Shown: piece by piece, positions 7,096-15,701 of the stretch
Layout: each line of letters begins with the position of its first letter
Position numbering within the stretch: the first letter of the stretch is position 1
Notes under the pieces: model-generated
Database searches by the model: none
What the model was told of the DNA's origin: nothing
Seen by the model: only the letters and a program-made list of their open reading frames with translations
Position numbers and translations under genes: made by a program
Source: an uncultured Paraglaciecola sp.
GTDB lineage: Bacteria; Pseudomonadota; Gammaproteobacteria; Enterobacterales; Alteromonadaceae
Assembly: GCF_913020055.1 (NCBI RefSeq)
Contig: NZ_CAJWCF010000021.1
Coordinates: 1-47,778 of the forward strand
Length of the DNA: 47,778 nt
Direction of reading: 5' to 3'

Positions 7096-7492
7096 ACCAT
7101 GATAATTAGTCATCAAAAAAAGAGCTGTTCTAACTCTTTAGTTCAAATCTCTGGTGGCTCCGCCACTGCTTTCCCCGCATGTAAAGTTTCAGCACAAAAA
7201 GGCTTATTTTAGGGGCAAATGACAGGGAAGTCATTTGAGTGAAAGCTGGAGGGACACATTCTGTAGCGACCCTAAAATAAGCCTTTTTGTGCGGTTAAGA
7301 ACTTTTGAAGCGGCGGCATTTTTCTGGTTACTCTATTTTTTGCTGCTGAAAAAAGAGTAATTGGCTTGAAAGGATTCAAGTCAAAAACCATCACGGACGA
7401 TGGCGCGAAGCGTGCTTTTAATCTTTTGAATAGCGAAAAAGCATACGCTGTGGCTTATCACGGTTCAGCGTGATCAACGCCAAACAATCCTA
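7087..7492. other. Non-coding, palindrome-rich stretch between the IS3 end and DUF2293
   Basis: No reading frame of interest was found. The stretch contains a short hairpin (GTGGC-TCC-GCCAC, 7154-7166), the long nested palindrome at 7192-7292, an A/T-rich hairpin at 7328-7360 and a small hairpin (ATCACG-GTTCAG-CGTGAT, 7457-7474). Such density of dyads suggests a repeat family or structured RNA rather than a plain intergenic spacer. Confidence 0.6.
7192..7292. repeat. 101-base nested palindrome (23-bp perfect arms with an inner hairpin)
   Basis: Positions 7192-7214 (GCACAAAAAGGC... to ...TTTTAGGG) are the exact reverse complement of 7270-7292. Inside, AAATGAC (7217-7223) pairs with GTCATTT (7230-7236). 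The inner sequence also contains GCTGGAGGGACA. The outer arms pair A8-T8-like and GC-containing blocks and would be a strong cruciform or RNA stem. It resembles a miniature inverted-repeat unit, but no second copy lies in the window, so membership of a repeat family is inference. Confidence 0.7.
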
Positions 7493-8170
7493 TTACCCAT
7501 GCAAAGCCTTACAAAGCGGGCAAGCTTTAAAATCAAAATCCTCTCCACTCCGATACTTAGCCAAAATTCGCTCAGACTGCCGCGCTATCTGTCGCCTTAA
7601 CTCTCGCCTAGCGCCCTTAACACGGGGAACAGGTGTTGAATCATAAGCACTGGTTTTATGCCGCATCCAGGCCATGACTGCCAAGGCCGCTTTATCTTCT
7701 AAAGTGACCGATGAGCTGCGCGCTACTGTACCGCTGCCAACGGGCACCGCATGTTCTTTTACCAGCTTTGACAATTGCTCAACCAAAAGGTGATGCTTTT
7801 GGTCGAAGTTGAGAAATTGAATGATTGCTTGTTGAAAGTCTTCGCCGAAGACCGTTTCCTTTGCTTCGCGGCGCACTTTTACCTGGGCTAATTTTTTTTG
7901 ATGTTTGGGATCGGCGCGTTGCGCTTTGACCAGTGTTATCGCTTGTTCAATCTGTTCTTTTGCAGCCCAGACGCCGTGAGAAAATGCCTTGCGGCCTTTT
8001 TTTTCCTGCACTGTCCAAGTAGGTCCTAGGGATTTTAACTTGCGTGTTACCGAGGCATCGCCGGCAGGTAAATTCTCCCAACCTGTTGGTACTGTAAAAA
8101 CCTTGCCCGTTTTATCTTTAAGGCGATTATCAGACTCAGTGATTAAAAAGCTGCGTGTTTCTGTAGGCAT
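7493..8170 (-). CDS. DUF2293 domain-containing protein
   Basis: A 225-residue cytosolic protein of unknown function. The C-terminal part carries the DUF2293 signature, seen here as ALAVMAWMRHKTSAYDS followed by a basic helix (RRELRRQIARQSERILAKY). The very C-terminus has a CPLC pair (residues near 219-222), which might bind metal together with other residues. The N-terminal half is lysine-rich and helical. The gene lies 58 bases downstream of the RRF_GI-like gene on the same strand, so the two may be co-transcribed. It ends next to the palindrome-rich block. The domain call comes from recall of the family pattern. Confidence 0.75.
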   Translation of the reverse strand: MPTETRSFLITESDNRLKDKTGKVFTVPTGWENLPAGDASVTRKLKSLGPTWTVQEKKGRKAFSHGVWAAKEQIEQAITLVKAQRADPKHQKKLAQVKVRREAKETVFGEDFQQAIIQFLNFDQKHHLLVEQLSKLVKEHAVPVGSGTVARSSSVTLEDKAALAVMAWMRHKTSAYDSTPVPRVKGARRELRRQIARQSERILAKYRSGEDFDFKACPLCKALHG

Positions 8171-8228
8171 TCATTATTTCCGGTCAGTTGTTTGATTCAG
8201 TACTTCGATTCAGTTCTTAGATGCATCA

Positions 8229-8648
8229 TTACCAGCTTTCAGCCTCAAAGCGAGCAACTCTTGCCTCTGCCTCGGTGCATTGGGTAAGTAATACCAATTG
8301 TGCTAACGTGATATTTGGGGTTTGGGTGATCAATCGAATCAACTTTGCTTCTAACGTTTCTAATTTGTCAGCATGTCCCAATAAAGCCGTTTCAATCTTC
8401 TTGATAAGATAATGAAACTCACCATCACCTTGTTTATTTAACTTATGTGAAATCATTTGATGTGCTTTTAGCTGTGCGGCGTAAGTTTGAACCTTTATCG
8501 CATCACCCGTTACACGCCAGTTTCTTGAACGACGTACTCGTTTTAATTCGCATTCATACTGTAATGCCATTGCTTTAGCTTGTTTAGCGGTCTCGCTGCC
8601 AATTCGGTGAATGAGAGAAGGCAGCGCAATGATAATATCTTCATTCAT
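8229..8648 (-). CDS. Small helical protein resembling the RRF_GI (ribosome recycling factor-like) family
   Basis: A protein of 139 residues starting MNEDIIIALPSLIHRIG. It is helical throughout, with a basic patch (ELKRVRRSRNWRVTG) and a middle likely coiled-coil segment (YLIKKIETALLGHADKLETLEAKLIRLI). This start and the RRSRNW patch resemble proteins named ribosome recycling factor (RRF_GI) in Vibrio and Alteromonadales. They are unrelated in evident sequence to the essential Frr protein, and the name does not prove a role in translation. It precedes the DUF2293 gene on the same strand. No signal peptide is present. Function is uncertain. Confidence 0.5.
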   Translation of the reverse strand: MNEDIIIALPSLIHRIGSETAKQAKAMALQYECELKRVRRSRNWRVTGDAIKVQTYAAQLKAHQMISHKLNKQGDGEFHYLIKKIETALLGHADKLETLEAKLIRLITQTPNITLAQLVLLTQCTEAEARVARFEAESW

Positions 8649-8883
8649 GACGGTGAGTGCGTAAGTTTAATAAGGCTCTATGACTGGCTATTAAATCATT
8701 AAGTTGGATATTTCCCCATTTATTTCTTAATTTTGCTATTTAACGAATAAATCAAAAGAACGAGTGCTATTAAACATCGGGGCATCTAACTTGGATTTGA
8801 CCTTTCTTAGACGCAGCAATTCATTTACCCCATCGCTGAACTAAAATACTCGTCGCCGCGTATTTTTAAGTTATCTGTTAACA

Positions 8884-10335
8884 ATGGAATGTAATGTGAG
8901 CAATATTATTACCCTAGATAAAACTATTGAAGTGACACGCAAGCTCCATGAGGCATTTGCCTACGTGAGTGAGTTCTCACGTATTGAGCAATGGGATCCT
9001 GCTGTAGCTAGTGCCTCGAAGTTATCTACTGGGACACCCAGCGTTGGCAGTCGTTATCAGATCAACATGAAAGCAGGCTTTAGCCTGTACTACGAAATTA
9101 TTGAATTTGAAGCGAATAAGCGCCTGCTAATGACGGTCGATTCAAAACTATTTACAGCCGTAGAAGAAATTATATTTACCACTACCGATACCGGCACCAA
9201 GGTGCGTTATATCGCTAACTTTAACTTCCCGGCGCCCATAGCGATTATCAGTCGATTAAACCCTGCAGTAATGGATAGGGTCGGCAACACTGCACTTGAA
9301 GGCCTAAGAAAAGCATTAGAAGACAATTTTACTGCTCCCAAGGCGTCAAAAGTTCTGGCAGTTGCCGACAAACTAATACTGCCAGGTGTCTGGCGTTTTA
9401 CTCGCTTGGGGTATACCAATTCTCGTAAGCGCTGGCATGCGCTGTCGGCATATATGTATGATCGCCATGCAGTCATAACCGGCGCAACTTCGGGTATTGG
9501 TTTGGCAGCTGCAAAACAATTGGCCGAACTTGGCGCAGAGTTAACATTGGTAGTACGTGATAAAAACAAAGCGCAACAAGTTGTACGTGAACTAATAGAG
9601 CAAACTGGTAATACTCGAATCAATATAGAGGTTGCCGATATGTCGCTAATGAAAGATGTACATGGGTTGGCAGGCCGTCTACTCAAAGCAGGTAAACCGG
9701 TTGATATATTAATTAATAATGCCGGCGCTTTGTTTAATCCTCGCCAACAAACCACCGAGGGTTTAGAGCAAAGTTTTGCCTTGTTGTTACTTGGGCCTTA
9801 TATCCTTACCGAACGATTGCATCCATTACTGGCAAAGTCTGAGTCAGCAAGAGTTGTTAACGTATTGTCGGGCGGAATGTACTCGCAAAAGATTCAGGTA
9901 AACGACTTACAAAGCCAACGCGGTAAATACTCGGGCTCTACCGCATATGCCAGAGCAAAACGTGGCTTAATTATCTTGACTGAAGAATGGGCTAAGCGTT
10001 GGCAAGGTGATGATATTAGCGTTAATGCAATGCATCCTGGCTGGGTTGACACGCCTGGGGTTGTTAATGCTTTGCCAGAGTTTTATAAAGTGACTAAGTG
10101 TATGCTGCGCACGCCTGAGCAAGGCGCGGATACTATCACTTGGCTAGCCGCTGCTAAAGAAGCGAGTCAAGTCTCTGGTAAGTTTTGGCTAGATAGAGAG
10201 CAGCACCCTAGTCATCTTTCAAAACGTACAGTTGAATCTGCCGCGCAGAGAAAGCAGTTGCTAGTGGAGCTGGAAAAATTAGAAAAAACAACTGCGGCGA
10301 CTAAACCCAAACCACGAATAAAAGCCACTAGTTAA
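8884..10335 (+). CDS. Two-domain protein: SRPBCC (START-like) domain fused to a short-chain dehydrogenase
   Basis: Residues about 8-150 look like an SRPBCC/polyketide-cyclase lipid- or ligand-binding domain (TIEVTRKLHEAFAYVSEFSR, WDPAVASAS). Residues about 190-460 are a classical SDR: TGATSGIG (199-206) for the dinucleotide, NNAG (278-281), Ser329 in LSGG, and the catalytic Tyr355/Lys359 in YARAK. The SDR part resembles the DHRS12 group. The fusion suggests the START-like pocket presents a hydrophobic substrate to the reductase, which is inference. The 483-residue length fits two full domains. ATG at 8884 or GTG at 8896 could be the start; neither has a clear Shine-Dalgarno. A terminator follows. 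Confidence 0.85.
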   Translation: MECNVSNIITLDKTIEVTRKLHEAFAYVSEFSRIEQWDPAVASASKLSTGTPSVGSRYQINMKAGFSLYYEIIEFEANKRLLMTVDSKLFTAVEEIIFTTTDTGTKVRYIANFNFPAPIAIISRLNPAVMDRVGNTALEGLRKALEDNFTAPKASKVLAVADKLILPGVWRFTRLGYTNSRKRWHALSAYMYDRHAVITGATSGIGLAAAKQLAELGAELTLVVRDKNKAQQVVRELIEQTGNTRINIEVADMSLMKDVHGLAGRLLKAGKPVDILINNAGALFNPRQQTTEGLEQSFALLLLGPYILTERLHPLLAKSESARVVNVLSGGMYSQKIQVNDLQSQRGKYSGSTAYARAKRGLIILTEEWAKRWQGDDISVNAMHPGWVDTPGVVNALPEFYKVTKCMLRTPEQGADTITWLAAAKEASQVSGKFWLDREQHPSHLSKRTVESAAQRKQLLVELEKLEKTTAATKPKPRIKATS

Positions 10336-10355
10336 CAACTGTTCAGCTAATAATT

Positions 10356-10392
10356 AACAAGAAAGTCGGCAAAGCCGACGCTGTTGTTTTTT
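10356..10392 (+). terminator. Intrinsic terminator after the SRPBCC-SDR gene
   Basis: GTCGGC (10365-10370) and GCCGAC (10374-10379) form a GC-rich stem with an AAA loop, flanked by AACAA and TTGTT, and a T-run follows at 10387-10392. It lies 21 bases past the stop codon. Confidence 0.75.
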
Positions 10393-10421
10393 GATTTACT
10401 CTGGCATTTTTGTTTGCCAAG
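10383..10421. repeat. Copy A of a short dispersed intergenic repeat (copy B at 13757-13796)
   Basis: TTGTTTTTTGATTTAC, GCATTTTTGTTTGCCAA here correspond to TTGTCTTTTGATTTAC, GCATTTATGTTCGCCAA at 13757-13796, in the same orientation. Similarity extends somewhat upstream (GACGC versus GATGCC). Both copies are intergenic. Copy A begins in the terminator T-run. Confidence 0.5.
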
Positions 10422-10514
10422 CGCCTTTATTGAATAGAGCTAAAGCATGCCGACGCCGCGCGGGATGCCAGTGTGCATAGCACATGCTTTGTTTACTAAA
10501 AATCAAAAGAACAA

Positions 10515-12293
10515 TTACGATGAACAACTAAGGTGAGATACCCCCGCCACCTCAAAGAACTCATTCGGTTTCAACCGGTAGTATTTGTCTTCAACAAGCT
10601 TGGATTGCTCTGCATAGGGTTGTGTCATCACCGCTTGTAATTCGTGAATGAGCGCATAATCTCCCGACGTGGCTTGCTGATAAGCCGGCACAACAAACCA
10701 CTCGCGCAAAATGTATTTTGGGTTAACCCGCTTCATCTGCTTAGATATTTGGTCACTTGAACGGGCCGAAGTGGCATTGGCGTTACTCGCGCCAAAGAGC
10801 AGTGTTTTCCAGTTGTCTAGCCACTGTGCCCAGCGTTTGTTGATGTCTGCGGTATCACTGGCAGTATGTTGGGGCACGTTTTTGTAGAAACTTTTCTGCA
10901 ACGGGCTAATGTCGCTGGGTATTGACGAGAGCTCTCGGAAGAAAATAGTGTAATCCACAGGCGTTTGTTGCATCAGAGTGTGTAATTCGCTGAGCAGTAG
11001 GTTGAAAGCGGCTTCGTCAGTGTCAGAATCTATAGCCAAAGTGCTAAGGCCCAGCTTGGCAGCCCAAATTATTTTCATTTGTGTGTGCATGACCTTGGAA
11101 AATCCATCTTGCACCTCGTCGAGCGCTAGCAAATAGTCTTGATGCGCTGCCAGTAAAGGCCGTAACGCTGAACAAAACATCTCGAAGTTTTTTTGCGCGG
11201 CATTGGGTTGGTTCATAAACGAGAAGTGATGGCCGCCGCCTGTCCAAGGTTGATAATAGGGTTGAAACATATCGCAAAAACCAAAGGGACCATAATCAAG
11301 GGTAAAACCGCCTACTGCGCAGTTATCGCTGTTGAAGTTACCTTGGCAAAAACCTACACGGATCCAATTCGCCACCAGTGACGCAAGGCGGCCTTGAAAC
11401 TCGCGCGCCAGCAACACTACTTTTTCAGGGGTAGACAGCTGGGTGTCGATAACGCCTGGGTACTCACGGTCAATCACGTGCAGCACAATTTTTTCGAGCT
11501 CTTGCATGGCTGTTGGGTGTTGTTTGACACGGGCACGACGAGCGAAAAGTTCAAGTTGGCCAACCCGTATGAACGACGGCGCAACACGTGTTGATATGGC
11601 TGTAGGTTCATAAATATACCTATCGGGATCCTGCGATAGCGAACCCGGCGAATACCACGGGCGCTGCACGGTATCGGTTTTTGACACGTACAAACTTAAA
11701 GATCGTGATGTGGGTACGCCTAATGCGTACATGTGTTCTTGGGCCAAGAACTCGCGAATACTTGAGCGCAAAACAGCGCGACCATCCGCGCCACGGCAAT
11801 AGGGTGTTTGGCCGCCCCCTTTGAGCTGCATTTCCCAGCGCTTGCCGTTAATTACAGCCTCAAGTACAGAAATTGCGCGACCGTCGCCATAGCCGTTGCC
11901 CGTTCGAAACGGACACTGTTGAATGTATTCTGTGCCATAAATTGACAGTGCATAGCCCGTTGCCCAACCCGTCTTGCGCATTGGCGCTGGCACCTCAGAG
12001 GTGTCGCCTGAGAACATGCGAACGAAGTCGGCTGATTGCGCCATACTGTCGGCAAAGCCAAGTTCACTGAAGAAGGTTTTGCTGTGCGCCACATACTCTG
12101 GGTCGTTAATTGGCGTAGGATTAACAGGCACGTAATGGCCCGAGAAAACTTGTCGAGGCGCATGGTCAACGCCATTTTGGGTTGCATCAGGATCACAGTT
12201 GAGGGTGTCCATCAGCGAATAATTAGCCAAGGTGGCAAGATCGTTAAGCGTTGCTATAGTTGCGGGTTTTTTTTGAGGCAGTGTGTTTGTCAT
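10515..12293 (-). CDS. selO: Protein adenylyltransferase SelO (YdiU family), divergent
   Basis: A pseudokinase-fold enzyme that transfers AMP to Ser, Thr or Tyr of proteins and is linked to redox stress in studied bacteria. Family motifs are [17 protein letters not shown] and [11 protein letters not shown], then [11 protein letters not shown] and [10 protein letters not shown], the last two holding the Asn and Asp metal ligands. In the usual HGVMNTDN motif, His is replaced here by Gln ([10 protein letters not shown]). The protein ends in Cys-Ser-Ser, the place where animal SelO carries selenocysteine-Ser-Ser. Length is about 592 residues, within the long end of the family. ATG at 12293 is preferred to the upstream TTG at 12308. 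The tag gene lies upstream on the same strand. Confidence 0.88.
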   Translation of the reverse strand: MTNTLPQKKPATIATLNDLATLANYSLMDTLNCDPDATQNGVDHAPRQVFSGHYVPVNPTPINDPEYVAHSKTFFSELGFADSMAQSADFVRMFSGDTSEVPAPMRKTGWATGYALSIYGTEYIQQCPFRTGNGYGDGRAISVLEAVINGKRWEMQLKGGGQTPYCRGADGRAVLRSSIREFLAQEHMYALGVPTSRSLSLYVSKTDTVQRPWYSPGSLSQDPDRYIYEPTAISTRVAPSFIRVGQLELFARRARVKQHPTAMQELEKIVLHVIDREYPGVIDTQLSTPEKVVLLAREFQGRLASLVANWIRVGFCQGNFNSDNCAVGGFTLDYGPFGFCDMFQPYYQPWTGGGHHFSFMNQPNAAQKNFEMFCSALRPLLAAHQDYLLALDEVQDGFSKVMHTQMKIIWAAKLGLSTLAIDSDTDEAAFNLLLSELHTLMQQTPVDYTIFFRELSSIPSDISPLQKSFYKNVPQHTASDTADINKRWAQWLDNWKTLLFGASNANATSARSSDQISKQMKRVNPKYILREWFVVPAYQQATSGDYALIHELQAVMTQPYAEQSKLVEDKYYRLKPNEFFEVAGVSHLSCSS

Positions 12294-12445
12294 CGTTGTG
12301 TATACCAAGGCGCGTAAAGATAAATGTTGATACTGGGTATCTTACCTTATTAAGTTTGCAGAAATCTGTGATCTGCGGTGCCAGGTTCGTTGAAAATTAT
12401 TTTCTAAGACAGCCATCATACTGCTATTCAAGCAAACTCATCACC

Positions 12446-13051
12446 TCATGGCCGAACCAACTTCGCCCTTTGCTGCATCGCCTTTACTCTCAAAGCACAG
12501 CCATCAGCATGATCATTCACCATGCCCATTGCTTGCATAAAAGCATACATAGTAGTGGGGCCAACAAATTTCCATCTGCGTTTTTTTAAGTCTTTAGATA
12601 ATGCGATGGATTCTTCGCATGTCGCCATAAACCCTGGGGCAATCGCTTCATCACGCTTTGGCTCAAATCGCCAAAAGTAATGGGCTAATGAACCAAATTC
12701 CGTCATTAGTTCTTGAGCGCGTTTGGCGTTGTTTATGGTGGCAGTGATTTTACCGCGATGCCGCACTATGCCGGCGTTTAACATTAAACGCTCAACATCG
12801 TCATCGGTAAACTTAGCCACAAGGTTAAAATCGAAACTAGCAAAAGCGGCTCTGAAATTATCGCGCTTTACCAATATAGTTAGCCAGCTTAGGCCAGACT
12901 GAAACCCTTCTAAACAGATTTTTTCGAATAGCCGTTGATCATCGGTAACGGGGTAGCCCCACTCGTTCTCGTGATACGCAACATACTGAGGCGTTGCCTG
13001 ACACCAAGCACATCGCGCTTTGCCATCCTCGGCGATATAGATTTCTGACAT
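12446..13051 (-). CDS. tag: DNA-3-methyladenine glycosylase I
   Basis: Base-excision repair enzyme that removes 3-methyladenine from alkylated DNA in the cytosol. At 201 residues it is near the usual length. Zinc ligands match E. coli TAG in spacing: Cys14 and His27 (ARCAW, AYHENEWG), His180 and Cys184 (NDHADGC). Glu48 in CLEGFQSGLSW corresponds to the base-contacting Glu38 of E. coli. GPTTMYAFMQA is another family signature. It lies upstream of selO on the same strand with a gap of about 150 bases, so separate promoters are likely. The assignment is firm. Confidence 0.95.
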   Translation of the reverse strand: MSEIYIAEDGKARCAWCQATPQYVAYHENEWGYPVTDDQRLFEKICLEGFQSGLSWLTILVKRDNFRAAFASFDFNLVAKFTDDDVERLMLNAGIVRHRGKITATINNAKRAQELMTEFGSLAHYFWRFEPKRDEAIAPGFMATCEESIALSKDLKKRRWKFVGPTTMYAFMQAMGMVNDHADGCALRVKAMQQRAKLVRP

Positions 13052-13125
13052 AGTTAAATTTCACTTATTGGTTTAAAAGAAAAACGAGTTACTTACTGGT
13101 TTGATTAGGCTCGATTTCAATCATC

Positions 13126-13626
13126 TCATTCATTGTCCAAAAAAGGCATTAACTCTTGGGTTTGGTTATTCCATCTGGCATTAAATGTTTTTAGGTTTTG
13201 TTTTCTGACTTTGGAGCAAGCAACGAATATTTTCATATCGCTTTTGTTGCTTAAACATTCAACCGATTCTTTGAAATAGCGATACCAGGCTATTTTCTTT
13301 TTACCCTTAAAGTTTGTGTAATCAGAGACAATTAGATGGCCAGAACTTTTACGAGGAGAAAATTTATACTTAGGTTTTGTGATCTTGCGAGCTTTGCTGC
13401 TTGAATGTTTAGGGGATGTCTTTTTTACTTTTGCTTCTTCTGTTGGCTGTCGTAAGCAATCTAGAAAATCACTTTTTGCTTCACGGTGTTTGTTTCTTGC
13501 CAACTCTGTGACTCTATTTTTAAGAATACTATTCCATTTATCGACTAGTTTTTTTTCTGGTTCACATTGACTGTAGGCTAATTGGCTAAAAACACTCATG
13601 ACTAACAATAATATTACTATTTTCAA
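13126..13626 (-). CDS. Small secreted lysine-rich protein of unknown function
   Basis: A 166-residue protein with a clear signal peptide (MKIVILLLVMSVFSQLAYSQ, cleavage after about residue 19). The mature chain starts with a cysteine-containing helix (CEPEKKLVDKWNS), has a basic, Ser/Lys-rich linker at about residues 65-95 and a C-terminal part with two further cysteines (ECLSNK, VACSKV). Four cysteines in an exported protein suggest two disulfides. An AAAGGAAC ribosome-binding site lies upstream. I do not recognise the family. The gene lies upstream of tag on the same strand, 74 bases apart. Confidence 0.6.
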   Translation of the reverse strand: MKIVILLLVMSVFSQLAYSQCEPEKKLVDKWNSILKNRVTELARNKHREAKSDFLDCLRQPTEEAKVKKTSPKHSSSKARKITKPKYKFSPRKSSGHLIVSDYTNFKGKKKIAWYRYFKESVECLSNKSDMKIFVACSKVRKQNLKTFNARWNNQTQELMPFLDNE

Positions 13627-13756
13627 CTGATAAGTTCCTTTTCATAGTCTTGGTGAATTTTTAATTATGCCCAATTTAGTTACCGATGCGAGTAAATGTT
13701 ACATCTGCATGGAATGAAAAGGTAACCATCAAAGTGTTAGCGCCAAAGTCGATGCC

Positions 13757-13796
13757 ATTGTCTTTTGATTTACCCTTGCATTTATGTTCGCCAAAT
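13757..13796. repeat. Copy B of the short dispersed intergenic repeat
   Basis: Matches the sequence at 10383-10421 with several substitutions and small indels (see copy A). It lies in the 288-base spacer between the small secreted protein and the antiporter. The rest of that spacer shows no gene. The antiporter promoter should be within 13800-13910. Confidence 0.5.
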
Positions 13797-13914
13797 CTCA
13801 CAGATAATTGGACATAATCCCAAGCAATGCTTATTCTATAAATGTAGGACACATTAAAAAAACAAACCTTTTTGTTATAACTTTGTTAATCACGCTAAGG
13901 CTAGTACGCTAATT

Positions 13915-15528
13915 ATGGACTCTATTCTCCTTATTATTTTTATCTCTCTGGCGATTGCCAGCGTGCTTAACTTGGTGTTAAAAAAATTCTCCATTTCGCA
14001 CATTATTGGTTACATCATTACCGGCACCATCATAAGTAATATCTTCGATTTTAATGGCAGTGAAAACCTAAGCTCTTTGGACCTAATTGGTGAATTTGGC
14101 ATTGTATTTTTAATGTTTACCATAGGTTTGGAAATGTCTTTTGCCAAGCTTAAGAAAATGCGTGAAGTGGTGTTTATTAACGGTACATTGCAAGTGGTGA
14201 TCAGTGCTTTAGTGATTTATCCGGTTGCTCATTATATTTTTGCTCTCGACTCCACTTCTTCTATTGTTATTGCGCTGTCTTTTAGTTTGTCGTCTACCGC
14301 TATCGTATTGACTTACCTGAAAAAGTCTAAAGATATTGTTACTCCTTATGGTGAAAAATCAGTGGCCATCTTAATCTTTCAAGATTTGGCGGTGATCCCC
14401 ATTTTGTTATTGATAAGTTTTTTAGCCAATAACGAGCTGTCTATTCAAGAAGTGCTGCTAAAAACCTTGTTGTCAGCTGCTGCAATTCTCATTTTTATGT
14501 TTACGTTAGGTAAAAAGTTGATTGAGTGGTTATTACATTTTTCGACTCATGCCAAACTCGAGGAGTTATTTTTAGGCTCGGTGTTAACCATAGTAATAGG
14601 CGCATCATTATTGGCTCATGAGATCGGTTTTACTTATTCTTTAGGTGCTTTTGTTGCAGGTATGATTATTGCCGAAACGCACTATCATGTGAAAGTTGAA
14701 TCTGATATTGCGTCATACAAAGATATTTTACTTGGTGCCTTTTTCTTTTCTATTGGTACCAAGATAGATATCCATTATTTTTACCAAGAGTTCTTTTTAG
14801 TGTTAGGCGTATTGTTGCTAGCAATGTTAGTTAAGGCAGTGATCATTTTTGCTTTGATTAGGCGTAAAAACAACAAGAGTGATGCTATCAAGTCAGCCAT
14901 TGCCTTGTGTCAAATAGGTGAGTTTTCGTTTGCGATATTTTCTTTAGCCACTAGCCAGCACATCATTGCCGCACAGTTAGGAAGTTTTCTGATTTTGGTG
15001 ACGGTGTTATCCATGATAGTCACGCCCTTTATGGTGAATAATATCTATAAATTGGCCTCTTATTTTGTGGTGGAGTTTTTTGAGTCAGACAAAATTGCGC
15101 TCATTGTCGCGAACAACCACATTATTCTTTGTGGGTTTACCATAGTAGGGCGCATTGTTGCTACTGAGCTGAGTAAACAAGGCAAAAATTTTGTGATTAT
15201 CTCGGACAATTTATCCCATGTATTACTTGCTCGCGATCGCGGTTATATGGCGTATTTTGGTCACTTGGAAAAACTACCAGTATTGGAATCGCTGAGGGTT
15301 GAGCAGTCATCAAGTATTATTATCACCATGAACACATTGTTAACCCAAAAAATCATCTGCCAAGCGGTATTGGATTATTATCCCCAAGCCAAACTTATCG
15401 TAAAGGTGAATAGCCGCGCCGAACAATCTGCTTTGTCGGGACTGAATATTCAGTCTTTTGTTCACGCCCGTCATGAGGCGGCTTTATTGCTGGTCAAAAA
15501 ATGCGTGGAATCAACAACTTCAACTTAA
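13915..15528 (+). CDS. CPA2 cation/proton antiporter with TrkA-N domain (KefB/YbaL type)
   Basis: An inner-membrane antiporter exchanging K+ or Na+ for H+. Residues about 1-385 form a dozen hydrophobic helices with family signatures SFSLSSTAIVL, FQDLAVIPILL and GAFVAGMIIAE. From about residue 400 there is a cytosolic TrkA-N (RCK) domain beginning HIILCGFTIVGRIVATEL and ending near SFVHARHEAA, expected to bind a dinucleotide and gate transport. Length 537 is a little short of KefB and typical for domain-trimmed relatives without a TrkA-C domain. No KefG-like ancillary gene adjoins. The exact ion is not deducible from sequence alone. Confidence 0.9.
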   Translation: MDSILLIIFISLAIASVLNLVLKKFSISHIIGYIITGTIISNIFDFNGSENLSSLDLIGEFGIVFLMFTIGLEMSFAKLKKMREVVFINGTLQVVISALVIYPVAHYIFALDSTSSIVIALSFSLSSTAIVLTYLKKSKDIVTPYGEKSVAILIFQDLAVIPILLLISFLANNELSIQEVLLKTLLSAAAILIFMFTLGKKLIEWLLHFSTHAKLEELFLGSVLTIVIGASLLAHEIGFTYSLGAFVAGMIIAETHYHVKVESDIASYKDILLGAFFFSIGTKIDIHYFYQEFFLVLGVLLLAMLVKAVIIFALIRRKNNKSDAIKSAIALCQIGEFSFAIFSLATSQHIIAAQLGSFLILVTVLSMIVTPFMVNNIYKLASYFVVEFFESDKIALIVANNHIILCGFTIVGRIVATELSKQGKNFVIISDNLSHVLLARDRGYMAYFGHLEKLPVLESLRVEQSSSIIITMNTLLTQKIICQAVLDYYPQAKLIVKVNSRAEQSALSGLNIQSFVHARHEAALLLVKKCVESTTST

Positions 15529-15701
15529 AGTGCCGCGAATACAATAGCGCGCTTTTTCTGGGGAGTGTGGTCAACTGGTCAAAGAACCCGAAACAAATTA
15601 AACAAGTGCATATATGGCTAGATTCCCTTTGAGTAATTTAATCCTGTTTATCTAGCGCGAAAATTGTATTATTTTGGCAGAAGACAGTAAAAAGGCTTGG
15701 C

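Noticed and set aside
7141..7167. GTTCAAATC...GCTCCGCCA, similar to the 3' end of a tRNA-Ser or tmRNA (possible att site)
   Set aside because: The T-stem would not pair properly and no 5' part exists. The segment GTGGC-TCC-GCCAC is a simple hairpin that explains the CCA-like end. An island attachment site cannot be supported.
10515..12293. Selenocysteine in SelO
   Set aside because: The codon at the C-terminal position is a normal Cys codon and no in-frame TGA or SECIS-like need exists.
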